Assembly: GCA_023231475.1 (NCBI GenBank)
Contig: JALJEE010002520.1
Span: forward strand, 1 to 39,865
Length of the DNA: 39,865 nucleotides
From: Seison nebaliae
Taxonomy: Eukaryota; Rotifera; Pararotatoria; Seisonacea; Seisonidae
Reading direction: 5' to 3'
The notes beneath the pieces were generated by a model. It was not told the origin of the DNA. It was given only the letters and a program-made list of their open reading frames with translations, and did not search any database. Position numbers and translations under genes: made by a program. Within the stretch, counting starts at the first letter, position 1; each line of letters starts with the position of its first letter. Shown piece after piece: positions 10,127 through 19,792 of the stretch.

Positions 10127-11194
10127 ATGTTAAGATTAATGATATTAGTCAAACTAATTGTCATCCATATTTTCTTCACGAAGTTGTCGGATGGAAGTTG
10201 TGTGGTGGAGAATGGTACGATAGTTCCATTCTATTTATTCTTAAAAGTCCCCAAACTATCCAATTGGGCGGGAAATGAACTTTTGGTATTTTCTCCAAAT
10301 TCTCCCAATAAATTTTCTCAAGATTTTTATAATGTCGAAAATCGGTCAAATGGAACTTTGCAGGAAACTTTAAATTCCATCAAATTCACCAATCGATCAT
10401 TATTGTTGGTATATTCCGATCAACCATCGTCTGGAAAGGAAGTTAGTGAGAATTATGCTCATTCCAAAGGAATATTATATTATGATTTCGGAGAAGAAAA
10501 AGGATTTTGGTTAATGCATTCTATACCACATTTTATCGATATTGATCCCTCAAATTATTCTTATAATTATCCGAAAAGTGGAAAGGAATATGGTCAGAAT
10601 GGATTATGTTTATCTTTAGATCATCAACCCACTCACTTAAACGTATTATTTCAACATCTCTACATCATTCATTGTAATATTGATCAGAAATTTATTGGGA
10701 AATCGATTTCGATCAATTTCGATAAATATTTCCAATCGATAATTACCAAACATTCCGATTTACCTCGACCATCATATCTGATAAATGAATTGGATGAATT
10801 TCATTTAATTTCCAAAAATAAATTATTTCATTTCGACATCTATCAACTCTTCTTTAACATAACTCAACAATTTTCATCATTTCCCATATTGTTCGTGGAA
10901 TCATGGCGGAATGGTAAAGGCAACTTCAATTCTTCATGTTATGAACCTAATCATAAAATTATTGAAATCGATTCTTTACATTTCACCAATCTACCCAAAC
11001 TCTCATATTCGACTCATCATGATCATTCGAAATGGGCAGTCAGTGATCAAACCAATCACATTTGTTTCGCTGATATGAATCGTCAAATGGAACAATTGAA
11101 TCGTGGTGGTGGAATGATATGTTGGAGGAATGAATTCCTCTCCGATCTCTTCCACAATTCAATTGAGTTAATTGATGCATGTGAATTGAGATGA
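10127..11194 (+). CDS. Deoxyribonuclease II, secreted/lysosomal
   Basis: An acid endonuclease that cuts DNA without metal in lysosomes or outside the cell, used in clearing apoptotic or ingested DNA. Single exon, 355 residues from the first ATG (an upstream TTG is in frame but unlikely). A hydrophobic N-terminus (MLRLMILVKLIVIHIFF) acts as signal peptide. Family landmarks in order: GSC and KVPK near the N-terminus, HSKGILYYDF-like text, GFWLMHSIPHF with His131, then HDHSKWAVS with His300/Lys302 (the HxK catalytic element), and DMNR...RGGGMICW near the end. Several N-x-S/T sites are present. Length matches the ~350-360 family norm and the catalytic motifs are intact, so it is probably active. 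It starts 151 bases from the divergent LSM6 start. Confidence 0.93.
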   Translation: MLRLMILVKLIVIHIFFTKLSDGSCVVENGTIVPFYLFLKVPKLSNWAGNELLVFSPNSPNKFSQDFYNVENRSNGTLQETLNSIKFTNRSLLLVYSDQPSSGKEVSENYAHSKGILYYDFGEEKGFWLMHSIPHFIDIDPSNYSYNYPKSGKEYGQNGLCLSLDHQPTHLNVLFQHLYIIHCNIDQKFIGKSISINFDKYFQSIITKHSDLPRPSYLINELDEFHLISKNKLFHFDIYQLFFNITQQFSSFPILFVESWRNGKGNFNSSCYEPNHKIIEIDSLHFTNLPKLSYSTHHDHSKWAVSDQTNHICFADMNRQMEQLNRGGGMICWRNEFLSDLFHNSIELIDACELR

Positions 11195-11381
11195 TAATTC
11201 GAAAAGATAAAACCAGTTGAAAAATCGAAAATATTTTCCAATTTTTTGTTGTAGATTATTAAATGTCAATGTTCTCTTTCTTCTTTTTTCTCTTAGTCAA
11301 CTTTTAATTCATTTACTTTTCATGTGTCAAAAATTAAACTAATTAAGTAGAAGTAGAGAATAGAATCTTAACATTAGCATC

Positions 11382-11406
11382 GGAAGTAACTAGAGACGTT
11401 ACTTCC
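11382..11406 (+). promoter_or_regulatory. Perfect 9-bp stem-loop just before the start codon at 11422
   Basis: GGAAGTAAC and GTTACTTCC form a perfect 9-base dyad with a 7-base loop (TAGAGAC), ending 15 bases before the ATG. It could be a protein-binding dyad or a leader hairpin affecting translation. Confidence 0.4.
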
Positions 11407-11421
11407 ACGAAAAACTTATCA

Positions 11422-12366
11422 ATGAATCAAAAACGAACTGACAGATGCAAACACGGATGTGGACCAGTTAATTTATCCGATTTATCAGTACAAGCAAGAC
11501 AAACTTCTCTCGAGGAACCAGGAGGAAGTGATTCTTCATCTGGTCATATTCTCGAACCAGATTTTCTCTTTCGACGACAGTCGGAATTAAACGAGGAAAA
11601 GACAAATACTAACAATGTCGACAATAATAAAGAGAATGAGCTGAATATTTATAATAATTTGACACTAGCACTTCCCATCGCACCTAAACCAATTAGCATT
11701 CCCATATCTGGATTAAAGAAGAATTTAGTTTGTTCTTGTTCAAGACTAAAAGAGAACGATCGTTCGACAACAAAACCATCCTGTACGATACAAAATGAAC
11801 AAGCTATAGAACATGGTTATCCTCTATCGTCTTATCGGAATGACGAGGCATCATTTATGTTAGGGAAATCGGAAGCGTCAACATCAACAACCGGTCTACG
11901 ACGAGTAATCATTTCTGATGTCAGACCCACCGATTCCTATTCATATTGGGCGGAAAAGAGTCGATCTCAAGGAACGTTCCGAGAACGGAGTCCCTACGAG
12001 CGACATATGAAGAAACGTAGTTCGAAAACATCGATTCGCAAATCGCCATCTAACCACAGCGCCATGAAGAAGAAATCAGAAAACTTTCGAAATTATTCTA
12101 GGCCGGAAAAGACCAATAAAGGCATTCTGGCCAAAAGGCCTAGTAAGAAATCGATGAAAACAACCAAATCGAAACAAAGTAGCTTAAAGGGTGGTAAGGG
12201 AAAGAATTCAAGAAGTACAACGAAAGTAAGTAAGAAGACGAGTAGAAGTAAGAAGACGAAAGGAAGTAAACGAACTGGGAAGAGTAAGAGGACTAAACCA
12301 GCCAAGAAGGGTAGAAAAAATCAGAATGGTAGTAAAAAGAGACATAAGAGGAAAAATGGCAAGTAG
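11422..12366 (+). CDS. Highly basic orphan protein, probably nuclear
   Basis: A single-exon frame of 314 residues that I do not recognise. The N-terminal two thirds is Ser/Asn/Glu-rich and probably disordered, with a few Cys (CKHGCG, CSCS). From about residue 195 it becomes extremely basic, a run of KKRSSKTSIRKS-, KGSKRTGKSKRT- and KKRHKRKNGK-type text with almost no acidic residues, resembling the tails of linker histones or sperm nuclear basic proteins. There is no signal peptide, so DNA or RNA binding in the nucleus or nucleolus is the natural guess. The open frame is intronless and codon use resembles the neighbours. The antisense Leu/Val-rich frame at 12093-12305 is its shadow. An unsuspected 5' exon cannot be excluded. 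Confidence 0.65.
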   Translation: MNQKRTDRCKHGCGPVNLSDLSVQARQTSLEEPGGSDSSSGHILEPDFLFRRQSELNEEKTNTNNVDNNKENELNIYNNLTLALPIAPKPISIPISGLKKNLVCSCSRLKENDRSTTKPSCTIQNEQAIEHGYPLSSYRNDEASFMLGKSEASTSTTGLRRVIISDVRPTDSYSYWAEKSRSQGTFRERSPYERHMKKRSSKTSIRKSPSNHSAMKKKSENFRNYSRPEKTNKGILAKRPSKKSMKTTKSKQSSLKGGKGKNSRSTTKVSKKTSRSKKTKGSKRTGKSKRTKPAKKGRKNQNGSKKRHKRKNGK

Positions 12367-13478
12367 GAAAAGATGGGAAATTGCAGGGAATAGTAATTAA
12401 AATTATCATTTCTCCAAAAAGTTTATATCACAATTAAAATAATTATCTATCTCTATCCCATCCGCATTATTTATTATCATCATCAAATGGTTTTATGAGA
12501 AATTGAATTTTCATTAAACTATTTTTTACAAAAGAAAAATAGTGAGATCAAACAACTCAAAAAAAAATAACATATATCAGCTCTTTTACTCAACATGTTC
12601 CTGATGATTAATGATCGTTAGATATGGGAAGTTATTCGATATGAAGGAATGGAAAGGAGGTATGAGAGGAAGATGCAACTATTCCCATTGTACGGTCAAT
12701 TAAAGTAGGGATTGAATTATTTAAAAAAATGTGGAATTTTATTACGGACATCAGTTCTAGAATGTTCTCGGATGAGTCATAAATGAACATTAATTAAATG
12801 TAAATTTACAAGAGGAAATTAGGAATGTAAATTTAGTTTAATGCATATATGGAATGAGAAGGTTGGCGAATGGATTGAACTCTACTAACTAACTCTCCTA
12901 ATGTATGAAAAGAGGATGATGATGGTGATGATGATATTGATGATGATTCATATTCTTCGAAATGAAAAAGAAACATTATTTTAATGAATCTATAAGCGAT
13001 TGATGATAATTTGTCGGAATTCAAATGATGTGCAACAGTTTTCCTTTCCGGTTCTCTGTTTTCGTCCAAACTTCATTTGAATAATTCTGATGATGAAAGA
13101 ACGTACGTTGATGAGTTGAATGGTGTACAAATCAAAATGATGATATGTCGAGGTCATCTGTAGGATGAATTGGGATTTATATAAGCAGAGATTCTTCTTT
13201 AACTCATCAGACTTAGAATTAACTTTAAAATCATTTCCTAGTCCTTCTTTCTTTCCACGCCAATTTCTCATCATTAACACAAACCATAACATAAACTGCA
13301 CGTCTGCTGTTAAGAGTATTAACTGTTAACTCCATTAAACGGTGAACAATGCAACAACTCTTCATCTTTTTTTCCACTATAAATCTGAAAGGAATGAAAG
13401 ATTTTTGGTACTGTAAGAAAATCATTTTGTGAAACTTCTAACCAACATTCTCTTCTTTTAGACACAGATTCTATTATT
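12367..13478. other. Intergenic stretch with GAT microsatellite
   Basis: About 1.1 kb with no frame I can support. It holds a GAT/GATT-rich run near 12915-12950. Short minus-strand frames (12833-13425) lack homology and plausible starts, and I treat them as chance. The right end is the promoter and leader of the transgelin gene. Confidence 0.6.
13378..13384 (+). promoter_or_regulatory. TATA box candidate for the transgelin gene
   Basis: TATAAAT about 95 bases before the start codon. A GTAAGA at 13423 and a pyrimidine-rich TTTTAG ending at 13461 could bound a 39-base leader intron, or the acceptor alone could take a trans-spliced leader. A TATA-driven promoter fits a strongly expressed muscle protein. 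Confidence 0.35.
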
Positions 13479-14041
13479 ATGGCAGCTAAAAAAGTCAAGA
13501 GAGTTCCCGAATTGGAAGCGGAAGCACAAGCTTGGATCGAATCAGTAACTGGTGACAAATTCCCACCAGGTCTTTACGAAGACGCTCTCAAGGATGGAGT
13601 TATTCTTTGCAAACTCGTAAATAAACTCCAGCCAGGAGCAATTAGTGGAATTAAATCGAAAGGAACATCGTTCGCTTTACGTGAAAACATCACGAAATTT
13701 GCAGACGCCATTCGCAAATATGGAGTGCCCGACTCAGAAATTTTTCAAACTGTCGATCTTTTCGAGAAGCGCAACCTGGCACAAGTCACTATAACATTGT
13801 TTGCGCTCGGTAGAATTGTTAGTAGATTTTATGAATTATTCATTTTCATTCATTGGAATAGGCTCAAAAGAATGGATTTAATGGACCAACGTTGGGACCG
13901 AAAATGAGCGAAGGCGAAAAACGAGACTGGAATGAAGAAGAGTTACGTGCAATTCGTGACGGATGTATAGGATTGCAAGCTGGTACCAACACTGGAGCAT
14001 CACAAGCCGGTCAAAACTTCGGATTGTCACGTCACATGTAA
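13479..14041 (+). CDS. Calponin-family muscle protein (transgelin/Mp20-like)
   Basis: A small actin-binding protein of the transgelin/Mp20 group. Two exons, 13479-13817 and 13862-14041, phase 0, 172 residues. One calponin-homology domain covers roughly residues 12-120: EAQAWIESVTGDKF, then LKDGVILCKLVNKLQPGAI, FQTVDLFEKRNLAQVTITLFALGR. The C-terminus carries a single calponin-like repeat, GLQAGTNTGASQAGQNFG. Length and the one-CH-plus-one-repeat layout match insect Mp20 and vertebrate transgelin (~180-200). The 44-nt intron begins GTTAGT. The protein probably binds thin filaments in muscle. Closely related CH proteins exist in most animals, so the exact orthologue is open. Confidence 0.92.
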
Positions 14042-14699
14042 TAGATTAGAATTATTTGATTGATAGTAATTCTTTCTGCTATATCTCAAACTGAAATAAG
14101 AAAAACTGGAGATGAAAATTAAATTAAAAGAAATTTTCATTATTCAAACGTATCTTTGTCCCTTCAAACTTCTATTAATAAAATTATCTTATTAGTTGAT
14201 TTCCTCCATAATTAATTGTTCTCTTAAAATTTAAAATGTTTCTCAAAAATAATATATTAAATATGTATATATAATATATATATATAAATTCATCAATATA
14301 TTGTTCTCTTGTATGTTTCCTTCGTTGTAATCGTCGTCACTAAAAGAACACAGACAATCTTCGTTTTCTCGTTATTGTCGAGACAATTTTGTTTAGACAA
14401 TATTATCTAACACTAATATTGTAAGACAAGAAAGAAATTTAGAATCTAAAAGATAGTTTTGTTTAAAAAACGCAATTTTAAGTGAAGTTCAACATTCAAC
14501 TAGAAGATAATATTATCCAAAAAAATTATTTGAACAATTACGAGAAAAACGAGAATATCAAATTTTCAATTGTTCTTTCATTGAAGACTATTTTTTTTAA
14601 AAAATCATTAAACGAATAGAACAATAAGAGAAGAATTATTTGTTAGAACAATTCCGAATGAAAGGAATGAATATTTACGAAATTCATTAACTTATAAGT
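14042..14699. other. AT-rich spacer between transgelin and tRNA-Sec
   Basis: No coding frame is supported. It includes an AT dinucleotide run near 14262-14287. The last ~70 bases should hold the external pol III promoter of tRNA-Sec. A TATA-like ATATTTAC lies about 30 bases upstream, but no proximal element can be defined. Confidence 0.5.
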
Positions 14700-14786
14700 G
14701 CCCGCATGAGCTTCGGTGGTCCGGAGTGCAGGCTTCAAACCTGTAGCCGTTTAAAGACGGAGGAGTTCGATTCTTCCTTGTGGGTG
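14700..14786 (+). tRNA. tRNA-Sec (anticodon TCA)
   Basis: An 87-base selenocysteine tRNA. Acceptor GCCCGCA pairs with the 3' TGTGGGT through two G-U pairs. The anticodon arm is a 6-pair stem, TGCAGG/CCTGTA, around CTTCAAA, with TCA at 14735-14737. A long variable arm CCGT-TTAAAG-ACGG and a GTTCGAT T-loop follow. These extended arms and the near identity to animal tRNA-Sec in the anticodon arm (GCAGGCTTCAAACCTGTAG) make the call firm. A run of eight T directly after (14790-14797) is the pol III terminator. It implies the organism reads UGA as selenocysteine in at least one gene. Confidence 0.96.
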
Positions 14787-14789
14787 AAT

Positions 14790-14797
14790 TTTTTTTC
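14790..14797 (+). terminator. Pol III oligo-T terminator of tRNA-Sec
   Basis: Eight T directly after the tRNA 3' end, the standard pol III stop signal. Confidence 0.8.
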
Positions 14798-15069
14798 TTC
14801 AAAATCTTTTCAACACTGACGTTTGTAATGTTGAGTGGTGTATTAATGGAAAAAAACTACGATAAACATCTATTTTTATCGATTTAATAATCTTTCCATC
14901 AATTGTCGATAATAAGCTTCATCCTTTTCGATTTTTTTTTTAATTTTTAAAAATCTTTAGAAACTTTTCTCTTTGACCAACCAGCGATAATGAGTAACGA
15001 GAATAATAATAATTAGATAAAATGATAATATGATATGAAAAATTCAAATGATAAACTCTTTTTTTTTAC

Positions 15070-16447
15070 TTAAATGTTAAAAAGAAAATTTACGGAAATA
15101 AAATGAAATTTTTGTTTGGTTGGTAAATCGTACCAGAAACTGACACAAACTAAATCGATAGATTCATATTTCAATTCTTTCATTTTCCTTGTATTGATAT
15201 CGATTAGTGTTGAGTTGAATGTGATAATAGACGAATAATCATCATAGAACTCATTTAATTTCCATTTAATTTTATTTTCATTCCTTTTTATCATATCTGT
15301 TTCATCTAATTCGAACTGTACGAGTGAACAATTTAATTGAATGTTCGATAAGTTACCCTTAGATTTGAATTGAATGATTTCAATTGAATCCATTCTTTCA
15401 ATGACTTTCCAATCGCTAATTTTATAAATTGAAGTTATTGATGTATCGTAGACATCTAGAAAAAGATTAGTGAAGGATGAAGATGAATAACAGAAAGATA
15501 ACAAGTATAATGATTGGTAACGAGAATTTCATTCGATTCTTTCTTCGATCCATCAACGACAATAACATAACTTAAATTATCGGTATCTTTAGAATTAGGT
15601 TCGTTTAATGGGAAAGTGGATTGATTGAAATTCAAATTCTTTTCTAAAAATTCCTTCTCATAACTCTCGAAATCGTTCAAATAAGTTCTTGTCACATAGA
15701 GATTATCCGAATTTATTTTTGCTAATAATTCACATTCTATTTCTACTGGATTTCCCACCTTCGGGATCGTCTCCACCAACAAATTTTTATAAATTTCATA
15801 AATTCGAACAAATTCACATTTCTCATCTTCTTCAACTACTTCGCTTATTTGAAATTGTTTCACTTTCGTCAATTCAATTCTCAACATTTCCTTCATATCA
15901 ATTTCCTTCTTATCTGGTTCGATGACAATTCGGAAATCCGTGAATATTCCACGAACAAAAATTATCATCAACTCATCTCCGTTTTGAATTAGCGGAATTT
16001 TTGGAATTTTAACGTTTCCATACAAATGGTCGAATGTATCGATCAAACGAACAATTGATAGTGATTGACAAGATTGTTGAATATAACTTGTAAATGTGAT
16101 TAAAGAATTTTGAAGGAATTGAAATTAACCTAATTTCCAAATATGAATTAATTCCATCACTACTATCACTACTATTTTCCAATTTCCTTAAAATTATGTC
16201 AATTGAGACATAATTGAATTTATTAACATCTCCAATTCGTATCGTCCATTCGACAGTACAATTCCTAAAGAATAGTTGATGGAAAATAATGTGGTATGGA
16301 AACGAGTCGAAACTTCTCAATTGGAGAGCAAGAAATATTGGTGTTGTTTAAAGTAATTGAATTATCTATTTCTATTTCATATTTCTCTCTCAATTCATTC
16401 CCATTAATCAGAAGAATTAACAAGAAAACCAACAAGAACAATTTCAT
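15070..16447 (-). CDS. Secreted orphan glycoprotein, four exons
   Basis: Not recognised. Exons on the minus strand, 16314-16447, 16130-16264, 15503-16086 and 15070-15455, give 412 residues with consistent phases (2, 2, 1). All three introns start GTT (GTTTCG, GTTAAT, GTTATC). The N-terminus MKLFLLVFLLILLINGNELR is a clear signal peptide. The rest alternates short hydrophobic strands with charged residues (WTIRIGDVNKFNYVSIDIIL, GDELMIIFVRGIFTDFRIVI), suggesting beta-sandwich folds. There are about seven Cys and several N-x-S/T sites (NIS, NCT, NQS, NLS, NCS, NST). No transmembrane segment follows the signal. It is probably secreted or lumenal. The model is supported only by phase logic and splice shape, so exon limits could shift. 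Confidence 0.6.
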
Positions 16448-17774
16448 TATTAAACATTATTTTTAATCGATAAAGTTGTCTATTTGGGATGTGGACGATC
16501 CATGATATCTCTTCTTCCATGACGTCATTATAATCGTCTAAAAATCACCAACAACTAATTTGTTAGAAATTTATTTTAATTTTCTAATTGAGACAAAATG
16601 AAAGAAAATTTCGATGAAAACGATTATTGAATTTTACGTTTCGAATATAAGATCGATATAAAATAAATATATATAAAAGAAAAATAAATATAATTCAATA
16701 ATATTTCTATTGAATTTCTTCAAAAATATTTTTATTTTAATTCTTTATTTGTTTCAACATCATTCCAAATCATCATCTGTCACATACTTGAATTTCCGTT
16801 ATTAACTTTATTCGTGTGATTTAACTTTTATGGATTTAATATACTGAAAAATACTACATGAAAATTAGGTGAAAGAATAATAGAAATGATGGAATAGCAA
16901 ATGCTAGATTTTGTTTTTTATTAAAATGAATCATCCAAAAAAAATATTGAAACGAAATAGGAGTGTTCACGAAAAGATCGAAAATTTAGTTGAAATGGCT
17001 CAAATGTTCGAGAGACATTCGCAAAACTGTACTAATTTTGTCTGAATCGAAATGATTTGAAAGAGTAGAAATCGAAAGTTGCATTCCCATTATAAGTAGA
17101 AGAAATAATATGAACAAATTAACAGTCAATAAAAGAAGAAACACTTAATGACATAAATAAAATGGATTGAAGTGAGAATGGAATAATTTTCATATAAAGA
17201 AGTTTTCAGCCATTGGTGGTTTATTCCTCTGAACAGTTCATTGAATATTGAACGACAATCTAAAAACGAGAAAAATCCATTAGTTTACTGTCCTTTGTTA
17301 TTTCCTTTCACATTCCATGACAATATCACAAAGAAAGGAGTTCATTCAAAAAATTTTTTTTTCCATTTCCAGAAGACAAATTGAAGACGAAAATATCGGA
17401 TAATTGCCGTGTAAATTAATGATAACAGATTGGAAGCGTGAATACAGTGAGTGACAAAGAATTAAGCAGAAGTTTAAAGAAATTAAATTACCCAAAGGAA
17501 ATTTGGATAACTATCTTCCTCTCTTTCGTCGCTTTTTACGAACTAAACTACAAAAAATCTTTTTTTTTATACAAGAGGAAGACAGTTGATGGCGGTGCTT
17601 TGGAGTGAAATTTATCTTATTTCAATTTAGTTTTCTGCTTCTCACCAATTTCTGTCCGATAATCTAAAGAAATAATTTTCTTATTATTAAGCCATTTCCC
17701 TAACCAACACAAACACACACACACACACACTCACACACACACACACACAGAACTTAATCTTTCTTTCTCTTTCA
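16448..17774. other. Intergenic, including lamin 3' region
   Basis: About 1.3 kb between the start of the secreted orphan and the lamin stop. No supported gene. It contains AT-rich tracts, and at 17707-17749 a CA repeat lying about 30 bases past the lamin stop, in its likely 3' UTR. Confidence 0.5.
17707..17749. repeat. (CA)n microsatellite in the lamin 3' region
   Basis: An almost pure CA run broken by one T and one extra A. In another frame it yields a VCVCVC-like shadow peptide, which I do not regard as coding. Confidence 0.9.
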
Positions 17775-19792
17775 TTATCTCTCTTCTTTCTCGTTCGAAT
17801 TGAATGTGGATAGACGAACCTCTCCATTTGAATTGTATAAAAACGTATCGAATTTCTCGCCAGTTGGCCATCTTTCCTTCTTCCATTTAATAATTCCCAT
17901 ATCAGGACTATGAATGATCTCCGTGTTGAAACTCCAAATCTATATTGAGAATTCCATAAAATTTTCATGAAAATCAAATAACTAACGGCAATAACGGAAA
18001 GTGCTCGAAGAATAGTATTTTTTTTGAAATGATATGTACAAGTTTCTCCGTTAGCTTCTCGCTTCAAACTCCATTGACCGATGGCTATATCCTAAATAGA
18101 TGGTAGAGAAATGAAATGAATGAAAAAAGAATGAACATCATTAGTTTTATTTTTAATTCGGATGAAATCACCATCGATATCCATGTCATCAATATCGACA
18201 CCACATGAACTATCAACAACGGTCGAAATTGATTTAGCCATTTGTGAAGACGAGAATTTCGAATTGTTAACAACAGATCGATTGATGGTGGATGAAAGAA
18301 TGGGATTGAAACCATCATTAGCATCATTCAATGTATCTTGTTCTTCATCATTTAATCGTTTCCTTTTATATGACTAAAAGAAAAAAAAAGATTCATTTTC
18401 TTCTTCTATATTATTCCTATCAACTAACTCTACTTCTCGTTGTTAATTCATTGAAAGAAGTGGTCGTACCACTTTGAAGTTTATTAGCATCATCATCATC
18501 ATTTTCGACTACGACTTCCTCTTCCAACAAAATTTCATCACTTGTTTCCGTCGCATCTGAATGAGAAGTTAAAGAATAGATTCATTATGAATAGATTGTT
18601 ATTCAAATCAATTGAAACTTTTGACGAGTGATTGATAAATACTAATTCCATGATCATATTCTTGACGATATCGATTGAAGAGAATTTCTAATTCTTCCAA
18701 TTCCACAATCCTCTTCGCCATCCTCAAATTCTCACTTTCGATTTGTTCGATTCGGAATTTACAATCAATTTCTTTCTCCGCCAATTGTCTATTCAATTCG
18801 TCATTCATTTTACGTAAGTCATCGATCTCACGTCGTAATCTATTGTCATTTTCATTCCGAACCATTTTCGACGATTGACTTCGATGAAGTTTCGATTGTA
18901 ATTTAATCATATCACTTTTCGCCTCATCCAATTGCTCTTTCATATTATTTTTCAATTCTTTCTCCTTATTGAAACGTAACTCATAATCGCGATTTAATTG
19001 CAAGGTAATTTCTCGTCGTAATTTGGCGATTTCCGATTGGAAATATCCTTCTTGTTCTTGTCGAATAATCTTCTTTGTCGATCGATTCATTTCTGTTAAT
19101 GAGATCTCATTCGTATCTTTCAACAAATTAATTTCTTCTCTCATTGAAACGAGTGCATTTTCTGCTACAACTTTTTTATGTCGTTCGCTCAACAATTCTT
19201 CATTTAATCGATCGATTTGTGATTTCTGATCTTCCCAATGTTCTTTCTCCGAATTGAGCACGTTCAATTTCATTTCGAAACTTTTCGTCTTTCTTTCACT
19301 CACTTCCAATTTGTCAACTAACATTCGATTCCGTTGTTCGAGATCTCTATTCGTTTCTTCTAATTCGTCCTGTTTCCGTAACAATTCCTCATTTTCCAAC
19401 GTCAATTTCGCTTTATCATTCGCCAATTCATCTGCCATTAACTTTGTACAATGAATCTCTCCCATAAATCGACTGGTCAATTCGGATTTGATGGTCTGTG
19501 CTCCATCCGCTCGATCTTTCTCTCTCGCTCTCAATAATCGAACTTCCGCCACCAATGCATTATGTCGATCAACCAACTTTGCACATTGTGTATTACAATC
19601 GTCAATTTTATCCGCATCAGGATTTTGTAATGCATCACTCAAACTCTTCTCATATTTCTCAGCTACGATGAACGAGGATGATATTCTTGATCCATGCGAT
19701 TGACCATTATCATTTCGTTCACTATTTCCATTTCCTTCATCTGGTGCTTCCAAATCACCTTCAGTTCCAATTGCTCGAAAAAAATTGAACAT
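17775..19792 (-). CDS. Nuclear lamin, divergent
   Basis: Forms the nuclear lamina. Exons on the minus strand, 18619-19792, 18429-18556, 18137-18373, 17987-18091 and 17775-17939, give 602 residues. Introns begin GTTTCA, GTTAGT, GTTCAT and GTTAGT. A short polar head is followed by a coiled-coil rod to about residue 391 (EEINLLKD, RREIDDLRKMNDELNRQLAEKE). The rod ends ELEILFNRYRQEYDHGISIYQSL, a drifted form of the intermediate-filament end motif. The tail has an NLS (YKRKRL, ~residue 436), then a lamin-tail Ig fold: GDFIRIKNKTNDDIAIGQW, CTYHFKK, SVIAIW, HSPDMGIIKWKKERW, LYNSNGEV. The reading stops at EKEER with no CaaX box. A donor-like GTTCGT after NSNGE leaves room for an unseen last exon. The start could also lie in an upstream exon. 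Confidence 0.85.

Noticed and set aside
12833-13425. Chain of minus-strand frames upstream of the transgelin gene
   Set aside because: Low-complexity Ser run from the GAT repeat, no splice phases that join cleanly, no homology, and overlap with the transgelin promoter.
17687-17774. Continuation of the lamin frame into a VCVCVC peptide
   Set aside because: It is the CA microsatellite read in a different frame. The lamin-tail homology follows the spliced frame that stops at 17775.
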